Shown one piece after another: positions 55,226 through 64,000 of a stretch of 64,000 nucleotides of DNA. The stretch's first letter is position 1. Each line of letters starts with the position of its first letter. Source of the DNA: Verrucomicrobiaceae bacterium (GTDB lineage Bacteria > Verrucomicrobiota > Verrucomicrobiia > Verrucomicrobiales > Verrucomicrobiaceae). Location: the NCBI GenBank assembly GCA_027484445.1, contig JAIXSY010000033.1, forward strand, positions 186,001 through 250,000, written 5' to 3'. The position numbers and the translations under genes were made by a program. The notes beneath the pieces are model-generated. The model was not told where the DNA came from and made no database searches. It saw nothing but the letters and a program-made list of their open reading frames with translations.

Positions 55226-56586
55226 TCGTTACCGAAGCTCAGCTGGATCCCAAATACCTCAATCTCTGGAAAAAAGGCATGCTCTCCATCGAGCAAAAGA
55301 ATTGGGAGTATGCCGTCAGCCTGATCCTTCCCATCGTCAAAGAAGTGCCCGGCTTTCTCGACGGACGCAAAGTACTGCGTCGTGCCGAGGGAGAAGTCGT
55401 CGGCAGTGGCAAAAAATTCAGCCTGGGTGGCGGTCTCTTCAGTGGTAGTTCCAAGAAAGACCCATGGGAAGCCATTGCGGACCTGGAAGAAAAGGTTTTC
55501 CAAAAGGATCCATTCAGTGAAAGTGCGAATCGACAGCTTTACGATCTCGCGATCAAAGTTCAATTCCCTGACCTAGCAGCTTTCGCGCTGGAAACCATCC
55601 GCATGGGTCAGCCTCAAAACACCAAGCTGATGCATCAGCTGGCTACTCATTACATGACCTATGAACAGCCTGAAAAAGCAGCTGAGGTTTATGGAGCCAT
55701 TGTCAAAATCGACCCCCGTGATTTGAATGCCATCAAGGGTGAAAAAGACGCCGCTGCCCGCTCCTCAATCATTCGTCAAGGATGGGGGGGGGACTTCAAG
55801 AGTGCCGTAAAGAACTCAGAGGAGCAAAACATCCTCGAACTCCTGGCGAAGAAAGGCAAAACCAAGGAGCAAACCGAAGAATTGCTGGCCCACTTCACCG
55901 CCAAGTACAACGCAGACCAGTCCAACATCAATAACGTCAAGGCCATCGCGCAACTTTACGAAGAACTTGGCGACCTGAACAACGCCCTTTCGTTCTACGA
56001 TTACGCGCTAACACTGAACGCTGCTGACGTCTCTCTGCAACGTCACACCGAAATCCTGAGGGACAAACAGCAGGAGGCCTACATCACCGCGATGGAGGAG
56101 TGGATCACCGCCAACCCAGATGCGCCTGACATTGAAGAGCAGAAGCAAAACTTGGCAGCCATCCGTGTTCAGCGTTCTTCGAGTGTGATCAACGAGGCGA
56201 AGGCCCGCGTGGATCGTAACCCGACCGACAAGGCACTTCGCTTTGACCTGGGGCAAGCTTACTTCAATGCCACGATGTACACGGAAGCCATTCCTGAGCT
56301 CCAGCAAGCGAAAGGAAACCCGCACATTCGGATCAAGGCCATGCTGCTACTCGGCCGTTGTTTTGAGCGCAAAAACATGAACGACTTGGCTCGCAGCTCC
56401 TTTGCTGAGGCAAACAAGGAACTCAGCATCATGGACAACACCAAGAAAGAGCTGCTCTACGAGTTGGCTATGGTGTGTGAAAAAATGGGTGACAAAACGG
56501 GTAGTTTGGAGGCCCTCAAAGAAATCTACAATGCGGACTATGGCTACCGCGATGTCGCCAAGCGCGTGGAAGCATCCTACAGTTGA
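55222..56586 (+). CDS. TPR-repeat protein
   Basis: A 454-residue soluble helical protein with repeated 34-residue TPR-like units, for example AQLYEELGDLNNALSFYDYALTLNAAD and RFDLGQAYFNATMYTEAIPELQQAKGNP. ATG at 55222 is favoured because it overlaps the upstream stop; an earlier in-frame start would read into that gene. It is followed by a strong intrinsic terminator. It likely serves as a scaffold; the partner is unknown. Confidence 0.85.
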   Translation: MIVTEAQLDPKYLNLWKKGMLSIEQKNWEYAVSLILPIVKEVPGFLDGRKVLRRAEGEVVGSGKKFSLGGGLFSGSSKKDPWEAIADLEEKVFQKDPFSESANRQLYDLAIKVQFPDLAAFALETIRMGQPQNTKLMHQLATHYMTYEQPEKAAEVYGAIVKIDPRDLNAIKGEKDAAARSSIIRQGWGGDFKSAVKNSEEQNILELLAKKGKTKEQTEELLAHFTAKYNADQSNINNVKAIAQLYEELGDLNNALSFYDYALTLNAADVSLQRHTEILRDKQQEAYITAMEEWITANPDAPDIEEQKQNLAAIRVQRSSSVINEAKARVDRNPTDKALRFDLGQAYFNATMYTEAIPELQQAKGNPHIRIKAMLLLGRCFERKNMNDLARSSFAEANKELSIMDNTKKELLYELAMVCEKMGDKTGSLEALKEIYNADYGYRDVAKRVEASYS

Positions 56587-56637
56587 TTCTATACTCAGAG
56601 CGCTTCCCCATTTAGCCGATGGGTTGGAAAGCAGGCC

Positions 56638-56667
56638 AAGCCCAGCATCCAGTATGCTGGGCTTTTT
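56638..56667 (+). terminator. Rho-independent terminator after the TPR gene
   Basis: A perfect 11-bp stem AAGCCCAGCAT / ATGCTGGGCTT (56638-56648 and 56654-56664) with a five-base loop, followed by a T-run (TTTTT from 56663). It lies 52 bases after the TPR stop. It is the clearest intrinsic terminator in the window. Confidence 0.9.
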
Positions 56668-56749
56668 CGTAACATTTAAAAAGTCTGGATTCAATGAACT
56701 GAGTTTCCAACTTGAACACGCTCCTGACCCGATTTGTCTCACTCACGCC

Positions 56750-56923
56750 ATGAAAACAATTCCCCTGCTCTTCTTGATGGTTGTCACCTGCACACTCTTG
56801 ACGAACTGCCGTGGTTCAGGAGGTCCCGCCCAGCGTGTGGGTTATGAGATGGATCGTGCCGCCTACAAAGTCGGCGGTGGCATCGCACGAGCAGGGCGGT
56901 CCATTCAAAGAGCTGCACGCTAA
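56750..56923 (+). CDS. Small lipoprotein
   Basis: A 57-residue protein with a lipoprotein signal (MKTIPLLFLMVVTCTLLTNC; lipobox LLTNC, Cys at residue 20) and a short basic mature part (GYEMDRAAYKVGGGIARAGRSIQRAAR). It lies between the terminator and the threonine aldolase gene. No family is recognised. Confidence 0.65.
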   Translation: MKTIPLLFLMVVTCTLLTNCRGSGGPAQRVGYEMDRAAYKVGGGIARAGRSIQRAAR

Positions 56924-56979
56924 CCCATGCGATGCTTCACGCCTTGACCGTTGCCGAAAGACTCAATTAGGGAACAAGG

Positions 56980-58008
56980 ATGAGCATCACTTCGAAGTAT
57001 CATTTCGCCTCTGACAACACCAGTGGAATATGCCAGGAAGCCTGGCAAGCACTGGAGGAGTCCAACCAAGGATATCATCCAAGCTATGGTGCTGACGAAA
57101 TCACAGCCCAAGCTTGTGAACGCTTCCGTGACTTTTTCGAAACGGATTGTGAGGTCTTCTTTGTCTTCAATGGCACGGCTGCCAATTCCCTTTCGCTCGC
57201 ATCTTTGTGTCAGAGCTATCACAGTGTGATTTGCAGTGACCTTGCCCACGTCGAAACTGATGAATGCGGTGCACCTGAGTTTTTCTCGAATGGCAGCAAA
57301 TTGCTAACGGCTCGTTCGCTGCTTGGAAAACTCGATCCCACGGACGTGGAGCGCTTGATCACTCACCGAACCGACCTGCACTACCCCAGGCCTCGTGCAT
57401 TAAGCCTGAGCCAGAGCACCGAGCTTGGAACTGTCTATCGTGCGGGTGAAATTGCCGGGTTATGCACGCTAGCCAAGGGCCATGGAATGCATGTCCACAT
57501 GGACGGGGCTCGATTTTTCAATGCACTGGCAGGTAGCACGTCATCACCCGCTGAAATCACCTGGAAGGCAGGTGTGGATGTTCTTTGCTGTGGTGGCACC
57601 AAGCTCGGTATGGCCGTGACGGAGGCCGTGGTCTTTTTCGACAAAGCCCTAGCTCGAGACTTTGAGTATCGCTGCAAACAGGCAGGCCAATTGTGCTCCA
57701 AAATGCGCTTCATCTCGGCCCAGTGGCTCCGCATGTTGACAGACAACGTTTGGCAAACTCATGCCTCCAGGGCCAATCGCTTGGCCCGACGCCTTGCCGA
57801 AGGCCTTGGGAACATTCCTGGCGTGCAGATTCTTTATCCAGTGGATGCAAATGCAGTGTTTGCACGGTTGCCTGAATCGATCAAAACGGGCCTGAAAGCA
57901 CGTGGCTGGCAGTTTTACAGCTTCATTGGCGGCGGCTCCAGGCTCATGTGTTCTTGGGCCACGACGGAGGCTGATGTAGATGCTTTCCTGGAGGATGCAC
58001 GCCGCTAA
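56980..58008 (+). CDS. ltaE: Low-specificity L-threonine aldolase
   Basis: PLP-dependent cleavage of L-threonine or L-allo-threonine to glycine and acetaldehyde. The family N-terminus DNTSGICQEAWQALEESN, the cofactor region VHMDGARFFNAL, and the PLP lysine in CCGGTKLGMAVTEAVVFF are visible. At 342 residues it has the normal size. The start ATGAGCATCACT is preceded by AAGGA at very short spacing. It is convergent with the ExbD-like gene. Confidence 0.92.
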   Translation: MSITSKYHFASDNTSGICQEAWQALEESNQGYHPSYGADEITAQACERFRDFFETDCEVFFVFNGTAANSLSLASLCQSYHSVICSDLAHVETDECGAPEFFSNGSKLLTARSLLGKLDPTDVERLITHRTDLHYPRPRALSLSQSTELGTVYRAGEIAGLCTLAKGHGMHVHMDGARFFNALAGSTSSPAEITWKAGVDVLCCGGTKLGMAVTEAVVFFDKALARDFEYRCKQAGQLCSKMRFISAQWLRMLTDNVWQTHASRANRLARRLAEGLGNIPGVQILYPVDANAVFARLPESIKTGLKARGWQFYSFIGGGSRLMCSWATTEADVDAFLEDARR

Positions 58009-58025
58009 GGCCGATACCTTGAGCC

Positions 58026-58964
58026 TCATAGTGGCTTCGGTTTAGCTCCCTGAGCGCTAAACACCAGCACACGATGCTCGTCGCAGAGATCCATGCCATA
58101 ATCGAGACCGAGCTCAAAGATGAGCCGCTTTAGTTCACGCATCGTGCCGAAAGAATCAGGATAGACATACAGCGTCAGATAGCCCCTAGAACCGACATAG
58201 GCTGGTAAGAAAGTGCGCAGTCGCTTCGCATCACGCACTGGCGACAGTCCTGCCCCAGCCGTCACCAGCGCAGTGAAATTACCATCAGGAGTGCTCACAT
58301 GATTGACGCCAGGTGCAGCTTTGCCCTGAGCATCATAGACCGGAAAAACTTGGCCATAGCGAAGGATGATGGGAGACGGAGGGCGGTCCATCTGACGTTC
58401 CTTGGGAAAACGCAACTTCTCGACGTTGAGTTCGGCTACACTTTCCAGTTCTAGCTGAAGATCCGTGAGCTGTTTTTTCAATGCGGAATGCCTTTGCCGT
58501 GCCGCCTCAGTGTCTTGGTTTACAAGACCAAGTTTTCCTTCAACTCTTTGAATTTGCTCACGCAGACGAGCGATCTCCGTGCCCGCATCCCTCATGAGTT
58601 GTGCTGTCTTTTTTGCGGCTAATTCATCCTGTTCAGCGATTTTTTGACGCTTCACTTCAGCGGTTCGCTGGAGTGCCTGAAGTTCCTGAACCATGGGCAG
58701 AAGCGTGGCATCATTTTCACGTGGCAGGGCTGAGCGACGCTTCTGGAGCCCGTCGAGTTCAGCTCGTGCCATCTCGATCTTCTTCTCGATCAAGATACCC
58801 GCTTCGCGATCGCTGGTTAGGTTGGCTGGATCTAGCGCGGGCTTGGGGCGATTCAGCATGGCCAGCAGGCAGGCAATCAAGATGATACCGCCAAAGACAT
58901 TGCACAGCGTGTCCAGCAGCAACTCCAGACTGTCCGGGTTGTCTCGATGCAAGCGCCGTTTCAT
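58026..58964 (-). CDS. TolR/ExbD/MotB-like membrane protein with coiled coil (B2 subunit candidate)
   Basis: A 312-residue protein with a short N-terminal cytoplasmic tail, then one TM helix LELLLDTLCNVFGGIILIACLLAML that begins with an Asp (about residue 18), as in MotB/ExbD/TolR. A long coiled coil follows (about 50-170), then a globular extracytoplasmic domain (LSPVRDAKRLRTFL...). It is the last gene of the operon. A strong Shine-Dalgarno AGGAGGT lies six bases before its ATG, inside the end of the previous gene, whose stop overlaps by ATGA. No peptidoglycan-binding OmpA motif is recognised. Confidence 0.7.
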   Translation of the reverse strand: MKRRLHRDNPDSLELLLDTLCNVFGGIILIACLLAMLNRPKPALDPANLTSDREAGILIEKKIEMARAELDGLQKRRSALPRENDATLLPMVQELQALQRTAEVKRQKIAEQDELAAKKTAQLMRDAGTEIARLREQIQRVEGKLGLVNQDTEAARQRHSALKKQLTDLQLELESVAELNVEKLRFPKERQMDRPPSPIILRYGQVFPVYDAQGKAAPGVNHVSTPDGNFTALVTAGAGLSPVRDAKRLRTFLPAYVGSRGYLTLYVYPDSFGTMRELKRLIFELGLDYGMDLCDEHRVLVFSAQGAKPKPL

Positions 58965-59815
58965 GGCTTACCTCCTGGGTTCAAAGATGCGTCATTACGA
59001 AATTCAATATCGGCCTCTTCAGGAATCACATCGTAGCCAATCTCATAACCTTCGGCACGCGCACGCTTCGTGAGCAATTCAAAATGCTGAGCACCTGAAG
59101 GCTTGAAATAGATGACCACGTAATGAGTGCTGGGAGAGGTTTGCTTGAGATAGCTGGAGAATTCCGCCACTGATCCCGCTCCCGCGGGCGAACCGTCAGC
59201 ACGTTGAAAGCGAATCAAGGAACTCTGCACGAGAACAAGGATAGGTTCTTTTCGGCCACCATCTCGTTCAGGCACCAGGGTGATGACATTCTGGCGCTGG
59301 CGCTTTCGTTGCAGACTACTCTGCACATCAATGATCTTCTTTTCTAGATCGGGAATGTCTTTGACCAACCCTGATGAAAGCAACTCCGCTTCATGAATCG
59401 AGGCGTTCATTGCTTCTAGGCGTGTCAGTAGCTTTTGTTTCTCATCACGCAGAGTCGCATCTCGCCCCGTGGCATCAGCCTTCTGATTCATTCCAGGTAG
59501 CGGACGTGCATCCATCTCGGCGATGCTCGTTTTCAGTTGGCCGATCATGCGCCGAAGGGTGGTTTCATCCAAACCGGGCTGTTGTTCCCAATCACCGATT
59601 TGCTTCTTCAGCGATTCGATCTGCGCGAGCATGGATTGGAGTTCTTCTTCTCGCTTGGCATAGGGATGCTGAGCACTAGCCTCACTGAGCTTCTCATCCA
59701 GATTCAGAGCTAGAAAAAGGGCGAGCACGATCAGGAAACCGGAGGTTCCTGTGATGATGTCTTGAAAGGCGAAAAAGCTGATGCCACCCGCCTGTCTGCC
59801 GAAGCGTGAGCGCAT
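58961..59815 (-). CDS. TolR/ExbD/MotB-like membrane protein with coiled coil (B1 subunit candidate)
   Basis: A 284-residue protein whose N-terminus GGISFFAFQDIITGTSGFLIVLALFLALNL is a single TM helix with an Asp at its entrance, the pattern of proton-channel partner subunits. A coiled coil follows (about 45-150), then a small globular C-domain (SSYLKQTSPSTHYVVIYFKPSGAQHF). It starts three bases after the TolQ-like stop and overlaps the next gene. It differs in sequence from its sister gene, so the channel may have two unlike B subunits. Confidence 0.7.
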   Translation of the reverse strand: MRSRFGRQAGGISFFAFQDIITGTSGFLIVLALFLALNLDEKLSEASAQHPYAKREEELQSMLAQIESLKKQIGDWEQQPGLDETTLRRMIGQLKTSIAEMDARPLPGMNQKADATGRDATLRDEKQKLLTRLEAMNASIHEAELLSSGLVKDIPDLEKKIIDVQSSLQRKRQRQNVITLVPERDGGRKEPILVLVQSSLIRFQRADGSPAGAGSVAEFSSYLKQTSPSTHYVVIYFKPSGAQHFELLTKRARAEGYEIGYDVIPEEADIEFRNDASLNPGGKP

Positions 59816-59818
59816 GTG

Positions 59819-60691
59819 TTATCGGGCGTTGAGCCGGAGTTTGCCTGCCACATTCTTGTGGCAGATGTCGTTGCAGGCATCGAGAAACTCAGACTCCCGG
59901 CTCTGAAGCCAACTGACCAGCAATTGCAAAATCAGAGCGCAAACCAGTGCCACCAGCGTCGTCTCAAAAGCGGTAGCAAGCCCACCTGTGACATTCTGCA
60001 AAGAGCCCCGAAGCGCTGCCATATCAGCGCCAGCTGCAAGTGTGCTGGCAAAGGCACCAATGGCCTGACTGAGCCCCTGCACTGTGCCGATGAATCCGAG
60101 GACGGGAATGGCCCAAAGGAATCCCTGAATCATGGAGTAACTCGACGCGATCTGTGCCTCATCATTTTCAGCCTGAATCTTCAGAATCGCAGCAACATCA
60201 GCCGTGTGTCCAATGTTGTGCAAATTGGCCAAAGCAAGGTCGATGCGATTCAGCAGGATAAAATGATTGGGGTCGTCCACAATGGCACTCATCCGCTCGC
60301 GCACTGCTCTTGCCGTGGCCGGCGTGAGTTCAAAGTCTGGCTGTTGAGGCATGATGGGTAGCTTTTCCGCTCGTTGCTGGAGCGCAAATTTTCGCCACTT
60401 TAGGTAAAGCAAAGCCAATGCCCAAAAAAACAAAAGCAGGGTCGGATAGGGACATGGCCCGCGTAGCGTAAACATGTCACGAAACCAGGCAGGCACGGGA
60501 CCCATGATGACTGTGGCGTAAAAAAGCACAGTCATCAGCAGACCCACCCAAAAGCCGAGCAGTTTGTTCGGTGAGGTAAAGCGCCCTCCTTTGAATCCGA
60601 GGCGACGCTCAGGGTCTTGGCGAGTCCAGCTCAGCATCAGCATGGGGGAGGAAGAGAAGGGATTGGAGTCCATAAAAAAATTGTCGGTCAC
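59819..60691 (-). CDS. MotA/TolQ/ExbB-family proton channel protein
   Basis: A 290-residue membrane protein with TM helices near residues 45-65 and 80-100 and the conserved MotA/ExbB core: FLWAIPVLGFIGTVQGLSQAIGAF, then TAFETTLVALVCALILQLLVSW. These form the ion-conducting subunit of stator-type complexes. A GTG start at 60691 is chosen, overlapping the upstream stop as GTGA; an ATG six codons later is possible. The two following genes encode Asp-containing single-pass partners. Confidence 0.85.
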   Translation of the reverse strand: MTDNFFMDSNPFSSSPMLMLSWTRQDPERRLGFKGGRFTSPNKLLGFWVGLLMTVLFYATVIMGPVPAWFRDMFTLRGPCPYPTLLLFFWALALLYLKWRKFALQQRAEKLPIMPQQPDFELTPATARAVRERMSAIVDDPNHFILLNRIDLALANLHNIGHTADVAAILKIQAENDEAQIASSYSMIQGFLWAIPVLGFIGTVQGLSQAIGAFASTLAAGADMAALRGSLQNVTGGLATAFETTLVALVCALILQLLVSWLQSRESEFLDACNDICHKNVAGKLRLNAR

Positions 60692-61347
60692 GCATCCCCG
60701 ATGGGGAAGATGCGGTAAAAAATTGCAGGAGCAAAGAAAGCCGTGACGATGGCTAAAGTGAGTGTGGCGTAGCCAATGATGACCGCACCGAGCGCGAGGC
60801 CTCGCCCTTCCAGATCAGGCTGGCGCTGGATCTGGCGTAGCGAAAGATGCCCCAGCACGATGGCAGGCACCCAACTGACTAGATTGAGATAGGGCACAAA
60901 GCTGGCACAACTGACAACAAAGGCAGCGACTGCTAACCAGCATGTGGGTGCAACCTCCGAGCCAGTCATGTGCGCGCCATCTTTCTCGATCAAGCTGGGG
61001 ATGCTTGAGGCTGATTTGATGAAAACAGGCGGAGCTTTGCCAAAAGGATCTGGCTTGATCACCGGTCCATGAATGCCGATCCGTTTGCGCTCACGAGGCT
61101 GCATGGATGCTGCTGGTGCAGTCGCTTTCTGTCGTAGATGAGCCCCCCACTGAGCTGCGCGCTGCTCAAGTTCAGTGGCATCCATGGCCTCAAGATGATC
61201 ACGAAGCGCAAGCCACTGACCATTGACCTGGATCTGATACAGTGAATGAATTTCTCCCGAGGCCAAGGCTTGTCGGATTTGGGAAAGCGACCATGGGCCG
61301 ACCGCACGACCACGCCACTGAAGCTGATGCTGGAGCTCACTCATCAT
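60688..61347 (-). CDS. GYF-like domain membrane protein (DUF4190-type tail)
   Basis: A 219-residue protein. The N-terminus HQLQWRGRAVGPWSLSQIRQALASGEIHSLYQIQVNGQW is a GYF_2-like domain that probably binds proline-rich ligands. The C-terminus has two or three hydrophobic helices (LAVAAFVVSCASFVPYL, WVPAIVLGHLSLRQI, LALGAVIIGYATLTLAIVTAFF), as in DUF4190 proteins. Its ATG overlaps the upstream stop and its stop overlaps the channel gene, so it is made with the complex. Confidence 0.75.
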   Translation of the reverse strand: MMSELQHQLQWRGRAVGPWSLSQIRQALASGEIHSLYQIQVNGQWLALRDHLEAMDATELEQRAAQWGAHLRQKATAPAASMQPRERKRIGIHGPVIKPDPFGKAPPVFIKSASSIPSLIEKDGAHMTGSEVAPTCWLAVAAFVVSCASFVPYLNLVSWVPAIVLGHLSLRQIQRQPDLEGRGLALGAVIIGYATLTLAIVTAFFAPAIFYRIFPIGDA

Positions 61348-64000
61348 TGGAGAAAGGGAGTTTCCGTCGTGGGGGGTGCCTTTTTCAATCCATCATTTCC
61401 TTGAAGGCTATCTCGGTAAGTTTGCAAAACCTCTTGGCGATCGAGCGGCAAGAACAACACGGGTGTCAAAGCTGGCACCGTGGAGGGAGCGACTTTGGTT
61501 TTGACCGACAGCTGAGTCAGGCCCGTCTTCACCGGCAGCCAAAATTCCGTAGCCGCACGAGCTGCACTATTCAGACGCAAGGAATGATCTGTATTCACAT
61601 AACCGCCGAGTCTAACTCCAGCAGCGGCGACGCGCATGATGAGCACTCGTCGTGCTTGAGCCTCTTTTTCATAAGCGCGTTCACGACGCTTGGCAAAGAA
61701 GCCATCCAGCACGGGACCGAACTGTCGCTGCACTTTAGGAAGCATCCAGTCTTCGCTGCGAAGAGGATAATCGCCTAGGAGGTGATGCAACTCCATGAGA
61801 TCTGACCGAAGGCTTTGGCAGAGATGCATTCCCCAAGCAAAAGGCCGATCCGCCGTCAAACGCTCCAATTCGAGCATGACATAGGCTTTGGCCAGTGAAG
61901 GTGCCGCGCTGTCGGCCATGAGGCGATCCAGGGCACTGAAAAGACTGCGCTCAAACCGCTCTCCATTGGCATCGGTCATGCGATCTAGCTGAAGGTTTTT
62001 GATCATGGTGCCCGTCGCGCTGGGTTTCGAAGCCATGACGCTCTCTCCTTGTGGACTGCCGTTGCCAATGGTGAACTTTTTGAAATCAGTTGGAATGAAG
62101 GCAGCCCCTGTATCTTCAGAATGTGGATCGAAGACTTTTCCGCTCCAGCGTCGCTGAGTGTCTCCGACACGCGCTTCAGCCAAAGGACCTGAACTCCATA
62201 CGCTGCGTTTGCCACGACCGCTTGAGTGATCCACGACAGTGTTTTCCCAGATGCCATTGAGATGTGAGTCATCACGCAATGCGAGCAATCGCTTCAAATC
62301 AGACTCTTGAGTAGCACCTGGATGCAGGGCTGTGCCAGTGACGTCCTCCACGCTAGCTTTCCACATGGCCAAGTCCCCCCCCGTCATGAGATGGGCCAGG
62401 AATTGTTCTTCCGTCGGTAACGCATTCAGCACCATGGCAGCAGGTGCCGCTTCGATAAAACGAATGTCCTGCCAGCGAAGAAGTGCATTGCGATACTCCC
62501 CAAGAGTGACCGCATTGGCCGTCATTTCTTGGAGTTCTTCCAGCCGTTTCAGCTCTGCCTGAAAAGCCAGTATGCGCTGACGACCTGCCCGAATCTGAGC
62601 TTCAAGGTCAGCCGGGAGCTGCAAGGCCAATGTCTCAGGTTGAGTGAAGGCTTCGAGATCGGCAAGCTCTTGATCCAGTTTGGCCGCAGCAGCGCTGACC
62701 AAGGCTGAAGGCTTTTCATAGCTCAACTCGCTTTTCAGAGCCTGGTTGATTTGCTCTAGCTTTTGGCGGGCTTGGGTCGCTCGACTTTGACCTAGATCGG
62801 ACAGCATCAACTCCGATTGAGTTTTTAGCTTGCTGATGCGCTGCTGTGATTTCAGGGCGAGATCACCCGGCAGCTGGGAAACTTGCGCACGAGCGTCTTC
62901 GAGACGTTTCAGAGCTTCAGCAGGTCTGAGCGCTGCAAAGTCGGCTTCCAGCCCTTGCAGGGTCGCCTCTGCTTGAGTCAAAAGATCACGCCCCTGCCCT
63001 ATCCACGCTTCAGTTTCCTCAACCTTAACTCGCAAATATGGCCAGTGGAGGAGGAGCGGATGCTCAGCCTTCAGCATGGCGGTAAGCTTGGCAGCAGGCT
63101 CTGCAAGTTGGCGTGCCTTGTAACTGGAAAGATCCAAGGCATAAGCGCGCGCCTGCCAGCCATGCCACGCCACGGTGCCGACAGCTCCAAGAAAGACCAG
63201 CAATGCAACAGCAGACATAAGCGCACGTGTGCGCATCCCTTGCTGGGCGTGCTCAAGCGCTGCGCGGATCTTCTGACCGCAATGACGCAGCTTGCTCAGC
63301 GCTTCATCCGAAACTGGCAGTCCGTGACTTTCGAGTTCACGCCAGCGCCGAATGAAATTTTCATCCAGGCCAGCCGCTTCCGAGAGTCGAGGAGGTGTGC
63401 CGGTGAGCAATCTCGTTTCTGCCTCGTGAGCAAAGGACTGGAACGAAGCCAAAGCACGGTCAAACGCACGCTGACGTTCCGCCGCAAATCGCTTTTGCTG
63501 ACAGGTTGTGTTCAAGACCTCAAACGAAGCCTGGGCACTGCTCGTTAAATCAATGTCGTGTTTTTGCTGAAGTTCGGCGATGAGTTCACAGGCCAATGAT
63601 ACCGCAGTCCAATCATGATCTTTGGCATGCTTCTCTGCTTCTGCGATCAATTCGGGGATTTTAGCCTCTGCCTGACGTCGCTGCAGGGCCTTGCGAATGC
63701 TCTCCGCTTGAGTGAACTCAGTCAGTGTCGCGCGTTTCTCGGCAGATACCTCACGTGTGATTTTTTCCACCATGGTGGCGATGCGCTCCTCATCATCGGT
63801 TTTCAGCGCTGCACGCAGGTCATCCAAAAGTTCCTGACTCTGTTTGTTTTCCAGCCGTTGCAGCTCGGAGCGTGCGTTTTCATCGCCCGGATTTAGCTTC
63901 AAGATGGTGCGGACGATTCGTAACGCTTTGTCGTGTTCACGAGAAAGCACAGCGGCGCGGAAGTCCTTGTAAAGCGGGTGGTTCGCTGTGACACCCTGCG
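61344..64000 (-). CDS. Large coiled-coil membrane protein, 5' end outside window
   Basis: At least 885 codons; the frame stays open through position 64000, so the start lies outside. The visible N-terminal part is TPR/helical (HDKALRIVRTILKLNPGDENARSEL), then a single TM helix (ALMSAVALLVFLGAVGTVAWHGW), long coiled-coil stretches (about 63100-62500), and a globular C-domain. It heads the visible part of the channel operon and overlaps the next gene (ATGA/TGATG). I recognise no family. Its size and topology suggest a scaffold or force-transmitting element coupled to the stator-like channel. Confidence 0.75.
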   Translation of the reverse strand, partial: QGVTANHPLYKDFRAAVLSREHDKALRIVRTILKLNPGDENARSELQRLENKQSQELLDDLRAALKTDDEERIATMVEKITREVSAEKRATLTEFTQAESIRKALQRRQAEAKIPELIAEAEKHAKDHDWTAVSLACELIAELQQKHDIDLTSSAQASFEVLNTTCQQKRFAAERQRAFDRALASFQSFAHEAETRLLTGTPPRLSEAAGLDENFIRRWRELESHGLPVSDEALSKLRHCGQKIRAALEHAQQGMRTRALMSAVALLVFLGAVGTVAWHGWQARAYALDLSSYKARQLAEPAAKLTAMLKAEHPLLLHWPYLRVKVEETEAWIGQGRDLLTQAEATLQGLEADFAALRPAEALKRLEDARAQVSQLPGDLALKSQQRISKLKTQSELMLSDLGQSRATQARQKLEQINQALKSELSYEKPSALVSAAAAKLDQELADLEAFTQPETLALQLPADLEAQIRAGRQRILAFQAELKRLEELQEMTANAVTLGEYRNALLRWQDIRFIEAAPAAMVLNALPTEEQFLAHLMTGGDLAMWKASVEDVTGTALHPGATQESDLKRLLALRDDSHLNGIWENTVVDHSSGRGKRSVWSSGPLAEARVGDTQRRWSGKVFDPHSEDTGAAFIPTDFKKFTIGNGSPQGESVMASKPSATGTMIKNLQLDRMTDANGERFERSLFSALDRLMADSAAPSLAKAYVMLELERLTADRPFAWGMHLCQSLRSDLMELHHLLGDYPLRSEDWMLPKVQRQFGPVLDGFFAKRRERAYEKEAQARRVLIMRVAAAGVRLGGYVNTDHSLRLNSAARAATEFWLPVKTGLTQLSVKTKVAPSTVPALTPVLFLPLDRQEVLQTYRDSLQGNDGLKKAPPTTETPFLQ

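Noticed and set aside
56944..56972. TTGACC-N17-TTAGGG promoter before threonine aldolase
   Set aside because: The -10 element matches the consensus too poorly to list.

Overview
The window looks like chromosomal DNA of a verrucomicrobial bacterium (Verrucomicrobiaceae/Prosthecobacter-like). This is inferred from gene content. There is a planctomycete/verrucomicrobia-type cytochrome-c/DUF1549/DUF1553 protein, a double-length UvrA of 1960 residues, a Tat-exported Gfo/Idh oxidoreductase, BatA/VWA membrane proteins, and many genes without a clear Shine-Dalgarno sequence. No rRNA, tRNA, CRISPR array, integrase or complete insertion sequence was recognised. Coding density is very high and no gene-free stretch exceeds 300 bases.

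Layout. 0-5 kb: end of pyrB, a DUF1549/DUF1553 cytochrome protein and an exported beta-rich protein. 5-9 kb (minus): a tight run gltA-trmD-GNAT-nitrilase-mscL. 9-17 kb (plus): tcdA, rseP, then a BatA/VWA membrane cluster. 16.7-26 kb: giant uvrA, an esterase, aroA and an orphan PotB-like permease. 26-29.7 kb: a secreted LamG/glycosidase-like protein whose last third is markedly GC-richer. 29.9-35.4 kb: an accessory block with an MmeI-type restriction-modification gene broken by a frameshift, then an overlapping AAA ATPase/TOPRIM-like DUF4276 pair. 35.6-43.5 kb: housekeeping genes (dus, dxr, cdsA, ispE, acpS, pdxJ) around an ECF sigma/anti-sigma/Spy-like operon. 43.6-46.6 kb: MoxR, DUF58, tyrA. 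46.6-55 kb: oligopeptide-binding protein, COG0523 GTPase, OsmC, tsaE, thiL, CPBP protease, Gfo/Idh pair. 55-58 kb: a TPR protein, a small lipoprotein and threonine aldolase. 58-64 kb (minus): a five-gene operon with a TolQ/ExbB/MotA-type channel, two different TolR/ExbD-like partners, a GYF-like membrane protein and a large coiled-coil membrane protein that runs off the window.

Points of most interest. (1) Three nested palindromic elements of 70-85 bp (two inverted arms, each itself a hairpin) lie in frame inside coding sequence: one in a VWA gene and two in the MmeI-type methyltransferase. They add about 25-30 residues each where related proteins are expected to have none, and look like REP/BIME-like elements tolerated as protein inserts. 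(2) The 58-64 kb channel operon is a possible undescribed proton-driven envelope machine with a heteromeric B subunit. (3) The MmeI-type gene has lost its nuclease by a two-base frameshift, and its target-recognition region has a much lower GC content than the rest, suggesting specificity exchange. (4) The AAA/DUF4276 pair resembles split OLD/PARIS-like defence modules.
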